Assembly (NCBI RefSeq): GCF_024757985.1
Contig: NZ_CP103289.1
Span: 1,240,001-1,304,000, forward strand
Direction: 5' to 3'
DNA from: Cellulomonas sp. NS3
GTDB lineage: Bacteria > Actinomycetota > Actinomycetes > Actinomycetales > Cellulomonadaceae
Length of the DNA stretch: 64,000 bases
Below the pieces are notes generated by a model. The model did not search any database. It saw only the letters and a program-made list of their open reading frames with translations, and was not told the DNA's origin. This document shows, one piece after another, positions 19,601 through 26,102 of this stretch (position 1 is its first letter; each line of letters opens with the position of its first letter). The position numbers and the translations under genes were made by a program.

Positions 19601-21222
19601 ATGTCGTCGTCGATCAGGTTCCAGAACGGCTCGCCGAGCTCGAGGTCGGTCGCGCGGGAGCGCCCGGGGGCCGCGAGGAACTGGAACTCGCGCGAGCCGC
19701 CGGTGCGCCACCGCCACTCGTACTGCGCCGTGCGTCCCGCGGGCAGGTAGTCGAGCGCCGCGTGCAGCTGCATCCGCTGGCCGAGGAACGCCGGGCCGTC
19801 GGGCAGGCGCTCGACCCGGCCGCGGACCTGGAGGAGGTCGACGGGCTCGGCGGCGGTCACGGCGGCGTGGATCCGGTCCGCGTCGACCGTGATGCCGAGC
19901 TCGCGCAGCCGGGCCACCTCGACGGCGATCCCCGCGTCGATCGACGGGAGCGCCTCGGGTGGCTCGGTGCCGTCGACGACCGCCTGCTTGCGTGCGTACA
20001 GCACGCGCAGGCGGCTGACCGCGTCGTCGTAGTCCGGACGCGGGTCGCGGAGAGCGGGTGTGTCCGAGCACCGGGCGATCCGGAGCCCCGAGCGCAGGCG
20101 CGGGCGGTCCTCGACGGCGGCGGCCATGGCGTGCTCGTCGTGCAGCCGGAGCAGCGTCGAGGCGACCCCGAGGTGCGCGTCGTGCTCGAGCGCGTCGTCG
20201 GTCGACGGCGTCGCGTCCGGCTCCCCGGCGGACCGGGTGGTGGCGTCCTGCTGCTGCGCGACGTGCGCGAGCTCGTGCGCGAGCAGCGCGTCGCCCAGCG
20301 GCGTCCCCGGGGCCGGCGCTCCGGGGGCCAGGGAGATCGAGCGGCCGTAGGTGACGGCCTCCGCGCCGGCCCGCTCGGCCACCGCCCTGCCGGCGCCGCC
20401 GGTGTGCAGCCGCACGTCGACGTCGGGCCCGCCGAGGCGCGCGCGCGTCCCGGCGTCGAGGAGGTCACCGGAGCCGGTCGAGCCCGCTGCGGTCCCCGCC
20501 CGGCGCGTCCCGTCGGTCGTCACGGTCGCCCCCGGCTGCCCGGGACCGTCCGGGGCCCGCTGCACGGGCGCGGCGGGAGCCGGCGGTGCCGCACCGGGAG
20601 CACCGCCCGCCGGGCCTCCCGCGTCCGGGCCGCCCTGCGGCGCCGACGGGACCGCTCCGGTCGACCGCCACGACGCCACGCCGTCGTGCACCCGGGCGCA
20701 CACCGCGGGGACGTAGTCGCCGCCGGTCGCCGCGGCCGCCGCCTGCGGTGCCCAGAGCCGCAGCGCCCGCTCGAGCTGCGCCGCGGGCCGGACCTGGTAG
20801 TACGTGATCCAGTGGTCGATCCACGGGCACCCGGCGACCGAGTAGGGGGTGCCCGCGAGGCCCGCCTCGACCGTGGACTCGAGCGCGGGGCGCAGCTCGC
20901 GCAGGAATGCTTCGGTGCTGAGCTGCCCCGGGCCCGGCGCGACGCCGGCGTCCACGAGCAGCGCCGGCTCGGCCGGCGTGGCGGTGGCGGTCGTCCCGGC
21001 GGGCGCGCCGCCGTCCCGCTGGAGGTGGCGCACCGCGGACGCGGCGGCCGCGTTCCCGGCGAGCCGCTGCAGCGCGAGGACCGAGCCGCGCGACCGGCGC
21101 AGGCCGTCGGCGGCGGCCCGCGAGGACCCGGTGGCCGGCTCCGGACGGACGTCCGGGGTGGCCGCACGGCGCGCGTCCGGCGCGCCGGCGGGCCGCTGCG
21201 GGTTGTCGCGCGCCACGCTCAC
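16612..21222 (-). CDS. Giant DUF4157 protein, candidate polymorphic toxin / eCIS-type effector
   Basis: A 1536-residue protein without a signal peptide. Order: an RLAGN-type motif (LALQRLAGN, about residues 49-57) often found at the N-terminus of DUF4157 proteins; a Pro/Gly-rich linker; DUF4157 (about 255-330) with the zinc-binding HELAH at 316-320 and upstream DVRLHTGGAGRAVAERAGAEAV; Ig-like segments (about 560-670); a coiled-coil (about 690-735); two hydrophobic segments (about 862-908); a long helical middle; and a C-terminal domain of about 85 residues with AYHVAKHYSELPPG (His1455, His1459) and TARSVRFVHDGMIAIVRV. DUF4157 is strongly associated with effectors of extracellular contractile injection systems and with polymorphic toxins. 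Start GTG 21222 is a choice (GTG 21216 also fits) with a weak ribosome site. No sheath, tube or baseplate gene is in the window. Toxicity and delivery are inferred. Confidence 0.72.
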   Translation of the reverse strand: MSVARDNPQRPAGAPDARRAATPDVRPEPATGSSRAAADGLRRSRGSVLALQRLAGNAAAASAVRHLQRDGGAPAGTTATATPAEPALLVDAGVAPGPGQLSTEAFLRELRPALESTVEAGLAGTPYSVAGCPWIDHWITYYQVRPAAQLERALRLWAPQAAAAATGGDYVPAVCARVHDGVASWRSTGAVPSAPQGGPDAGGPAGGAPGAAPPAPAAPVQRAPDGPGQPGATVTTDGTRRAGTAAGSTGSGDLLDAGTRARLGGPDVDVRLHTGGAGRAVAERAGAEAVTYGRSISLAPGAPAPGTPLGDALLAHELAHVAQQQDATTRSAGEPDATPSTDDALEHDAHLGVASTLLRLHDEHAMAAAVEDRPRLRSGLRIARCSDTPALRDPRPDYDDAVSRLRVLYARKQAVVDGTEPPEALPSIDAGIAVEVARLRELGITVDADRIHAAVTAAEPVDLLQVRGRVERLPDGPAFLGQRMQLHAALDYLPAGRTAQYEWRWRTGGSREFQFLAAPGRSRATDLELGEPFWNLIDDDIRRSHEIEVLARVYLGEEETAVATLSSGSVALSDEVPGTISLSADPPSLVQGGRTTVRPAEWVPPRSTYSIDWDVDGEAAARDVPVLDRTFDRAGERQVTARLYQVRRSFGIQDRRLVQEVRTTLRVEDPVAAGERVLDAATPDRLPALGTVATSIEESIADMERRAALGGEQAEYWRDRIEAQRNRLARLREQAPGSGAMRTLPGDPAALDPAGVYSAAVPAAIVLPSGGGAQPLAVHLTLRHADGVWHARLIDSTSADVVHFDGQAATAPAAQVAALRAWGADHPYPRGGTVTYRGVAFAPGGSFETTTAWNTAKAWVDGILTVGGVVVAGLLLLTPEPTTGTKWLGAIILAASVGRSAVAIYENVTMGIPPTDSRNVLEGLSIVTALVGAGGSALRQIGVSAVRPTVYRAGNYLVMTSLAGDVGTLAFATEAAYAQVRAAQNDPTLDEGQRAMAVLRVISSVMLNGAMFFVSNRDLMKQGLRRSDFFRTDPAAVVRGTPPGEVRLETGARLDVAAELKAAGEPLVGERLRSRSLTDRELVDRHGTLPWMRQELTPPHVAEMLLHMETDALVALQDVGAATARTALLGLGDYGAANVLAPVMRGSGVASVAASRVATGSTIVVCPTNRGLVRINGELDISPRRLVEIPAAGREDVMRAYKALQDAGGSRAALTPADRELLDRVTGTSNGFRLRSEYHRAQADALLVELGITTLPAEQRAIFDAMTDADRDRLFDLVNERPPSAARDLRRQAAAYALPRSDSVRAFVEQYQVYSTHFLGTARARIDVYAERVRTEVAAATAASGGTPPTPKQLQAIQNRVKTALGITGNAENFYYAQVLHEMSGRTSGGAVDTTRPGAAAVADVEAEYQRRVTDLRGRVGSVAVPPGLPDAELVARLQGLGDIPFGSEPAAAYHVAKHYSELPPGVRSAAEAAGASDVDTYLLSAHRTIVSGSATLSSSQDGTARSVRFVHDGMIAIVRVGNDGRALLATHMGGR

Positions 21223-21331
21223 CCACCCAGGGCACCACCGGCGGCGCCGACGTGCGAGCACCGGGCGCGCGCCCAGGAGGGCAGCATCGTCGGCCCGAAA
21301 GGGACCGGCGCGCCCGTGGACCCGGAGGCGG

Positions 21332-21373
21332 CGGGCCGGGTGCGCGGCGCGTGCCGTCGGCGCACCCGGCCCG
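21332..21373 (-). terminator. Hairpin between the sugar-binding protein gene and the DUF4157 operon
   Basis: Arms 21332-21344 and 21361-21373 are perfectly complementary over 13 bases. It begins seven bases after the stop of the sugar-binding protein gene in the direction of transcription, so the DUF4157 operon is probably transcribed separately. Confidence 0.8.
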
Positions 21374-21379
21374 GACCGC

Positions 21380-22675
21380 CTACGGCGTCGTGGTCGCCGC
21401 CGCCACGAGCTCGGCCTGGAAGGCGGCGGCGTCGGTGGTGCCCGTGGCGAACCGCCCGGTGGCCGTCGAGATCGCGGTGAGCGTGCCGTTCGGGGCCGCC
21501 GCACCGTGCGCGAGCGAGGACACGATGCGGTCCACGTAGAACGACTCCATCGCGGACTGCTGGTAGTCGCTGAAGTACGACGACGACACGTCGCCCCGCG
21601 CCGGGATCGAGCCCTTCTCGAGGTTGAACGCGGTCTGCCCGTCGACCGAGCTGATCGTGTCGAGCCACGCGCGGGCGCCGTCGGGGTGCGGCGCGCCGAC
21701 GGGCAGCACGAACGAGTCGGCGAGGAAGTCGAACACCCCCTGCGTCCCGGGCACCGGGAAGTAGGTGAAGTCGGTGCCGCGGACCTTGCCGGCGTCCTCG
21801 AACTCGGCGACGGCCCAGTCGCCCATGACGTTGAACGCGGCCTGCCCGTCGATCACGCGCTGCGTCGCGTCGGGCCAGTCCAGGCTCTCCCGGTCGGCGT
21901 TGCTCAGCTCGAGCAGCACGTCGAAGTGCTCGATCGCCTCGCGGACCTCGGGGCCCGCCCAGTCCGTCGTCCCGTCCCACAGCCCCGAGTAGGCGTCGGG
22001 GCCGAGGTCGGCCAGCAGCACCGTCTCGAGCAGGTGCACCTGGGTCCAGGTCGTGGCGATCGACAGCGGGGTGCGGCCGGTCGCCGCGACGGCCCGCAGC
22101 GCGACGATCCACTCGTCGATGCTCGCGTAGCTCGCCGCCGGGTCGAGGCCGGACGCGCTCAGCACGCCGGGGTTCGCCCACACGACGTTGGCGCGGTGGA
22201 TGTTCGACGGGATGGAGTAGATCTTCCCGTCGACCGTGAGCCGCTCGATCAGGTCCTCGGGGAACGCCGAGCGCAGCTCCCACTCGTCGTAGAGCGCCGA
22301 GATGTCCTCGAGGCGACCGGCCTCGATGTAGTCGGTCAGCTCGGCGCCGGCGTGCGCCTGGAACGTGTCCGGCGGGTCGTTCGCCTCGAGGCGCGACTGC
22401 AGGAGGTCCTTGGCGGCGCCGCCCCCGCCGCCCGCGACGGACCCGTTCACGAACGTGATCTCGGGGTGCTGCTCGGCGAACGTGGCGACGAGCGAGTCCA
22501 GGCCCAGCTTCTCGGACCCGCTGGCCCACCAGGTGAAGACCTCGACCTCGTCGGGCTGGGCCGTGGCGGTCGGCGCGGTCGCCGGCTCCTCACCGCCGGA
22601 CGAGCAGGCGGTGAGCAGGAGGGCGGCCGCGGCGACGAGAGCGAGCGCGCGGCGGCGGGGACGAGCTGGGTGCAT
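21380..22675 (-). CDS. Orphan extracellular sugar-binding lipoprotein (glucose/mannose-type ABC importer)
   Basis: A 431-residue family-1 solute-binding protein. The first 25 residues are a lipoprotein signal with lipobox LLTAC. The mature part begins VEVFTWWASGSEKLGLDSL, with VAGGGGGAAKDLLQSRLEANDPPD and QAHAGAELTDYI, a pattern close to GtsA-like glucose/mannose binding proteins. ATG 22675 is chosen because the signal peptide follows at once; an in-frame GTG at 22726 would add 17 residues before it. No permease or ATPase gene accompanies it; the genes past its stop are unrelated. The permeases may be elsewhere, or may have been lost when the DUF4157 operon came to lie downstream. A palindrome typical of CelR/CebR-regulated genes stands upstream. 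Confidence 0.88.
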   Translation of the reverse strand: MHPARPRRRALALVAAAALLLTACSSGGEEPATAPTATAQPDEVEVFTWWASGSEKLGLDSLVATFAEQHPEITFVNGSVAGGGGGAAKDLLQSRLEANDPPDTFQAHAGAELTDYIEAGRLEDISALYDEWELRSAFPEDLIERLTVDGKIYSIPSNIHRANVVWANPGVLSASGLDPAASYASIDEWIVALRAVAATGRTPLSIATTWTQVHLLETVLLADLGPDAYSGLWDGTTDWAGPEVREAIEHFDVLLELSNADRESLDWPDATQRVIDGQAAFNVMGDWAVAEFEDAGKVRGTDFTYFPVPGTQGVFDFLADSFVLPVGAPHPDGARAWLDTISSVDGQTAFNLEKGSIPARGDVSSSYFSDYQQSAMESFYVDRIVSSLAHGAAAPNGTLTAISTATGRFATGTTDAAAFQAELVAAATTTP

Positions 22676-22815
22676 GGGATTCAAACCTCTGTGACGGGGT
22701 CGGGGCTCCGACGGCTCCACATCCAAGGACGGGGCCTGGTTGGTGTCAACAAGTGAATCGACCTCGCGGCACGTTCTGCGGAGTTGTGCCCGGGGTGAAA
22801 AGGCACACGGAACGG

Positions 22816-22827
22816 GGGAGCGCTTCC
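22816..22827. promoter_or_regulatory. CelR/CebR-like (LacI family) operator
   Basis: GGGAGCGCTTCC, within a 14-base stretch that matches the cellulose-utilisation operator TGGGAGCGCTCCCA at 12 positions. It lies 141 bases upstream of the binding-protein start and 130 bases before the ROK start. Control of the binding protein by a LacI-type regulator encoded elsewhere is inferred. Confidence 0.55.
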
Positions 22828-22855
22828 ATTCCGGGATCGGACGTACCGGCCGAAA

Positions 22856-22869
22856 GCGCTGCGCAGCGC
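22856..22869. promoter_or_regulatory. Perfect 14-base palindrome in the binding-protein / ROK intergenic region
   Basis: GCGCTGCGCAGCGC is self-complementary. It could be an operator for the divergent ROK regulator or a stem in the leader of either transcript. No regulator can be assigned from sequence. Confidence 0.4.
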
Positions 22870-22895
22870 CGATTTCCGGCCGCCACCGGGACGTT

Positions 22896-22909
22896 CCGGG
22901 AATTCCCGG
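22896..22909. promoter_or_regulatory. Second perfect 14-base palindrome near the ROK promoter
   Basis: CCGGGAATTCCCGG is self-complementary and ends 35 bases before the proposed -10 of the ROK gene, overlapping where its upstream promoter region would be. Autoregulation by the ROK protein is possible. Confidence 0.4.
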
Positions 22910-22943
22910 CCACGGGGCCCGCCGGGCGGCTTCCCGGCGCTGT

Positions 22944-22949
22944 GTATCC
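22944..22949 (+). promoter_or_regulatory. -10 element of the ROK operon, leaderless
   Basis: GTATCC/TATCCT at 22943-22949 is a good -10, and the GTG start at 22958 follows after about 8 bases with no ribosome site between them. Transcription would begin at or next to the start codon, giving a leaderless message. Confidence 0.5.
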
Positions 22950-22957
22950 TTCCCGCT

Positions 22958-24142
22958 GTGGGCACAGACCGGGTGACGCCGGGCTCCCAGACTTCACTGC
23001 GTGAAGCCAACCGGGCCCGGATCGTGAGTGCGGTCCAGCAGCGTGGCTCCCTCACGCAGGTCGAGCTGGCCGGGGTCACAGGGCTGTCCCCGGCGACCGT
23101 GTCGAACATCGTCAAAGAGCTCACCGTGCTCGGCGTCCTGCACACCGCACCCACGTCGCGCAGCGGCCGGCGCGCGCAGCAGGTGACGCTCGCGCGCAAC
23201 CTCGGCCTCGTCGCCGGCGTGCACTTCGGCACCCGCTCGATGCGCGTCGCGCTCTCCGACGTCGCGCACCGCGTCATCGCCGAGCAGCGCATGCCCCTGC
23301 CGCCCGACCACCGCGCGGACGCGGGCCTCGACCGCGCGGCGCTCCTGCTCACCGAGATGGTGGAGTCGCTCGACGCGAGCATGCAGGAGGTCCTGGCCGT
23401 CGGGGTCGGGGTGCCCGCGCCCGTCGACGTGCGCACGGGCCGGATCGCCACCGTCGGGATGCTGCGCGGCTGGGACGGCGTCTCGGTGTCCGAGGTGCTC
23501 GAGCGGCGCATCGGCATCCCCGTGCACGTCGACAACGACGCCAACCTCGGTGCGCTCGCGGAGGTCCGCCTGGGTGCGGCCCGCGGCGCGCGGCACGTGC
23601 TCTACCTCAAGGTCTCGCACGGGGTCGGCGGCGGGCTCGTGCTGGGCGGCGAGGTCTTCCACGGCCGCTCGGGCACCGCGGGGGAGATCGGGCACGTCAC
23701 GCTCGACGACAACGGCCCGATCTGCCGCTGCGGCAACCGGGGCTGCCTCGAGACGTTCGTCGGCGCCCCCGTGCTCCTCGCGATGCTCGCCGCGAGCCAC
23801 GGGCACCTCACGCTGCGCGACGTCATCACGCGCGCGCAGGACGGCGACCCGGGCTGCCGCCGCGTGATCTCGGACGCGGGCCTGCACCTCGGCGCCGCCG
23901 CGGCGAACGTGTGCAACGTCTTCGACCCCGAGCTCGTCGTGGTCGGCGGCCAGCTCGCCGAGGCCGGCGGGATCCTGCTCGACCCGCTGCGCACCGTGCT
24001 CGCGCAGCGCACCGTGCCGAGCACCGCGGGGCCGGTCGACGTCGTCGCGTCCGAGCTCGGGGCGAGCGCCGAGGTCCGCGGGGCGCTCGCGGTCGCGCTC
24101 GACCGGGCGGCCGTCGCCGGGTCCGTGGCGGTGGTGGGATGA
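22958..24142 (+). CDS. ROK-family transcriptional regulator
   Basis: A 394-residue sugar-responsive regulator. It has an N-terminal winged helix (about 15-70; RGSLTQVELAGVTGLSPATVSNIVKEL is the recognition region), then a ROK sugar-kinase-like domain: GVGVPAPVD, DNDANLGALAE, GVGGGLVLGG, and the zinc-binding EIGHVTLD followed by CRCGNRGCLETF. The GTG at 22958 fits a leaderless message. Its stop overlaps the start of the adjacent binding-protein gene as ATGA, so it is the first gene of the operon that encodes the ribose/xylose-type importer and very likely controls it. The inducing sugar is unknown; xylose, ribose or glucose are all possible for this kind of pair. Confidence 0.92.
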   Translation: MGTDRVTPGSQTSLREANRARIVSAVQQRGSLTQVELAGVTGLSPATVSNIVKELTVLGVLHTAPTSRSGRRAQQVTLARNLGLVAGVHFGTRSMRVALSDVAHRVIAEQRMPLPPDHRADAGLDRAALLLTEMVESLDASMQEVLAVGVGVPAPVDVRTGRIATVGMLRGWDGVSVSEVLERRIGIPVHVDNDANLGALAEVRLGAARGARHVLYLKVSHGVGGGLVLGGEVFHGRSGTAGEIGHVTLDDNGPICRCGNRGCLETFVGAPVLLAMLAASHGHLTLRDVITRAQDGDPGCRRVISDAGLHLGAAAANVCNVFDPELVVVGGQLAEAGGILLDPLRTVLAQRTVPSTAGPVDVVASELGASAEVRGALAVALDRAAVAGSVAVVG

Positions 24143-25245
24143 CGCGCCGCCGGGCCGGCCTGGGTGCCGCGGTGGCCGCCGGGCTGACGCTCGTGCTGGC
24201 CGCCTGCGCGTCGGTCACCGCCGGCGCCGACGGGCCGCCCACGCCGTCGGGCGAGACCATCGCGCTGCTGCTGCCCGAGTCGAAGACCGCGCGGTACGAG
24301 GGCGTCGACCGCCCGACGTTCGAGCAGGTCGTCGCGCGCCGCTGCCCGACGTGCCGGGTGCTGTACGCGAACGCGGACCAGGACGCCGCCCGCCAGCAGG
24401 AGCAGGCCGAGTCGGTGCTCACGCAGGGCGCCGGGGTGCTCGTGCTCGACGCGGTCGACGTCACCGCGGCCGCGAGCATCGTCGAGGCGGCGCGCGAGCG
24501 CGGCGTGACGGTCATCGGGTACGACCGGTTCATCGCGAGCGCCCGGCTCGACTACTACGTCTCGTTCGACAGCCGCCGGGTTGGTCAGCTGCAGGGCGAG
24601 GCGCTCGTCCGCGCGCTCGCGGAGAGCGGCGAGCTCGCCGACCGCGACGACCCGCCGGGCGTGCTGCTCGTCGGCGGTGCCCCGACCGACGCCAACTCGG
24701 CGGCGCTCGAGGCCGGGGTGCGCGGCGCGTTCGAGGGCACGGACATCCGGGTGCTCGCCGCGTACGACACCCCCGACTGGAGCCCGGACAAGGCGCAGGA
24801 GTGGGTCGCCGGCCAGCTCACGCAGTACGCGGGGCGCGTCGACGCGGTCTACGCCGCGAACGACGGCACCGCGGGCGGCGCGATCTCCGCGATGAAGGCG
24901 GCCGGGCTCGACCCGGTCCCGCCCGTCACCGGGCAGGACGCCGAGCTCGCGGCGATCCAGCGGATCGTGTCGGGCGACCAGTACATGACCGTCTACAAGG
25001 CGATCACCGAGCAGGCGCGCACCGCCGCCGAGCTCGCGGTGCGCGTGCTGCACGGCGAGCAGCCCGCGACGACCGCGACCGTCGAGGGCGTCCCCGCGCT
25101 CCTGCTGACCCCCACCGCGGTGACCGTCGAGAACCTGGGCCGCGTCGTCGTCGACGGCGGCCTCTATACGATCGAGGAGATCTGCGTGCAGCCTTACACC
25201 CGCGCGTGCAGCGAAGCAGGTCTCGTGGGAGAGGTGGCCCGATGA
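24139..25245 (+). CDS. Sugar-binding lipoprotein of a ribose/xylose-type ABC importer
   Basis: A 368-residue periplasmic-binding-protein-like (type 1 fold, XylF/RbsB group) lipoprotein. The signal peptide ends in the lipobox VLAACAS. Family marks are IALLLPESKTARYEGVDRPTFEQ, VTVIGYDRFIASARLDYYVSFDSRRVGQLQG, and AVYAANDGTAGGAISAMKAAG, which closely follow XylF (the GYDR segment and the D-Y-Y-V-S-F-D motif). It captures a pentose or related sugar outside the membrane. ATG 24139 overlaps the ROK stop. Two Cys pairs in the mature chain may form disulphides. Xylose is the first guess because of the XylF-like motifs. Confidence 0.88.
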   Translation: MTRRRAGLGAAVAAGLTLVLAACASVTAGADGPPTPSGETIALLLPESKTARYEGVDRPTFEQVVARRCPTCRVLYANADQDAARQQEQAESVLTQGAGVLVLDAVDVTAAASIVEAARERGVTVIGYDRFIASARLDYYVSFDSRRVGQLQGEALVRALAESGELADRDDPPGVLLVGGAPTDANSAALEAGVRGAFEGTDIRVLAAYDTPDWSPDKAQEWVAGQLTQYAGRVDAVYAANDGTAGGAISAMKAAGLDPVPPVTGQDAELAAIQRIVSGDQYMTVYKAITEQARTAAELAVRVLHGEQPATTATVEGVPALLLTPTAVTVENLGRVVVDGGLYTIEEICVQPYTRACSEAGLVGEVAR

Positions 25246-26102
25246 ACGGCTCGGTGCTCTCGCTGCGCGGCATCTCCAAGAGCTACGGAGCCGTCCGCGC
25301 GCTCGTCGACGTGGACCTCGAGATCCGGCCGCACGAGGTCGTGGCGGTCATCGGGGACAACGGCGCGGGCAAGTCCACGCTCGCGGGCGTCATCTCCGGT
25401 GCGCTCGTGCCCGACGCCGGGCAGGTCCTGCTCGACGGTCAGCCGGTCAGCCTGTCCACGCCCGCCGCGGCACGGTCGCACGGCATCGCGGCGGTGTTCC
25501 AGGACGGTGCGCTGTGCGCCAACCTCGACGTCGTCGAGAACATCTTCCTCGGCCAGGAGGTCACGCGCGCGGTCCTGCTCGACGAGGTCGCGATGGAGAA
25601 GCAGGCGTGGACGCTGCTCGGCCAGCTCGCGGCGCGGGTCCCGTCGGTGCGCGTCCCCGTCGGCGCGCTCTCGGGCGGTCAGCGGCAGGCCGTCGCGATC
25701 GCGCGCTCGCTGCTGGGCGAGCCGCGCGTGCTCGTGCTCGACGAGCCGACCTCGGCGCTCGGCATCACGCAGACCGCGGAGGTGCTCAGCCTCATCGAGC
25801 GGCTGCGCGAGCGCGGGCACGGCGTCGTGCTCATCAGCCACTCGATGGCCGACGTCCAGGCGGTCGCGGACCGGATCGTCGTGCTGCGCCTCGGCCGCGT
25901 CAACGGCGAGTTCGACGCCGCGAGCACGAGCTACGAGGACCTCATCGCGGCGGTCACGGGCGCGACGTCGGGGGCACCCCGGCGCGGCGCACCCGGCGGC
26001 GAGCCGTCCCGGCCGGGGGTGGGAGCCGGACGGCCGCGGGCGGACGCCGCGGCGAACCCCGACGCGCCACGGGGCCCCGACGCGCACGAGGTGATCCCGT
26101 GA
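25242..26102 (+). CDS. Single-cassette ATPase of the ribose/xylose-type importer
   Basis: A 286-residue ABC ATPase: Walker A GDNGAGKST, Q-loop VFQDGALCANLDVVENIFLG, signature LSGGQRQAVAIARSL, Walker B VLVLDEPTSALG, and the switch histidine in VLISHSM. Its one cassette contrasts with the double-cassette XylG/RbsA/AraG usual for this transporter class (about 500 residues); it resembles FrcA-like half-length proteins, which work as homodimers. The final 45 residues are Gly/Pro/Arg/Asp-rich and not conserved. The start overlaps the binding-protein stop, and its stop overlaps the permease start, so the stoichiometry of the complex is probably set by translational coupling. Confidence 0.9.
   Translation: MNGSVLSLRGISKSYGAVRALVDVDLEIRPHEVVAVIGDNGAGKSTLAGVISGALVPDAGQVLLDGQPVSLSTPAAARSHGIAAVFQDGALCANLDVVENIFLGQEVTRAVLLDEVAMEKQAWTLLGQLAARVPSVRVPVGALSGGQRQAVAIARSLLGEPRVLVLDEPTSALGITQTAEVLSLIERLRERGHGVVLISHSMADVQAVADRIVVLRLGRVNGEFDAASTSYEDLIAAVTGATSGAPRRGAPGGEPSRPGVGAGRPRADAAANPDAPRGPDAHEVIP

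Noticed and set aside
14868-21222. Complete extracellular contractile injection system
   Set aside because: Only a DUF4157 effector-like gene and two small neighbours are present; no sheath, tube, baseplate or AAA+ gene is found in the window.
21223-21504. N-terminal extension of the DUF4157 protein by 94 residues
   Set aside because: The extension is Arg/Pro-rich, unconserved and overlaps the terminator and 3' end of the upstream gene.
23602-25053. Minus-strand open frame opposite the ROK and binding-protein genes
   Set aside because: No ribosome site or motif; composition is that of an antisense shadow.
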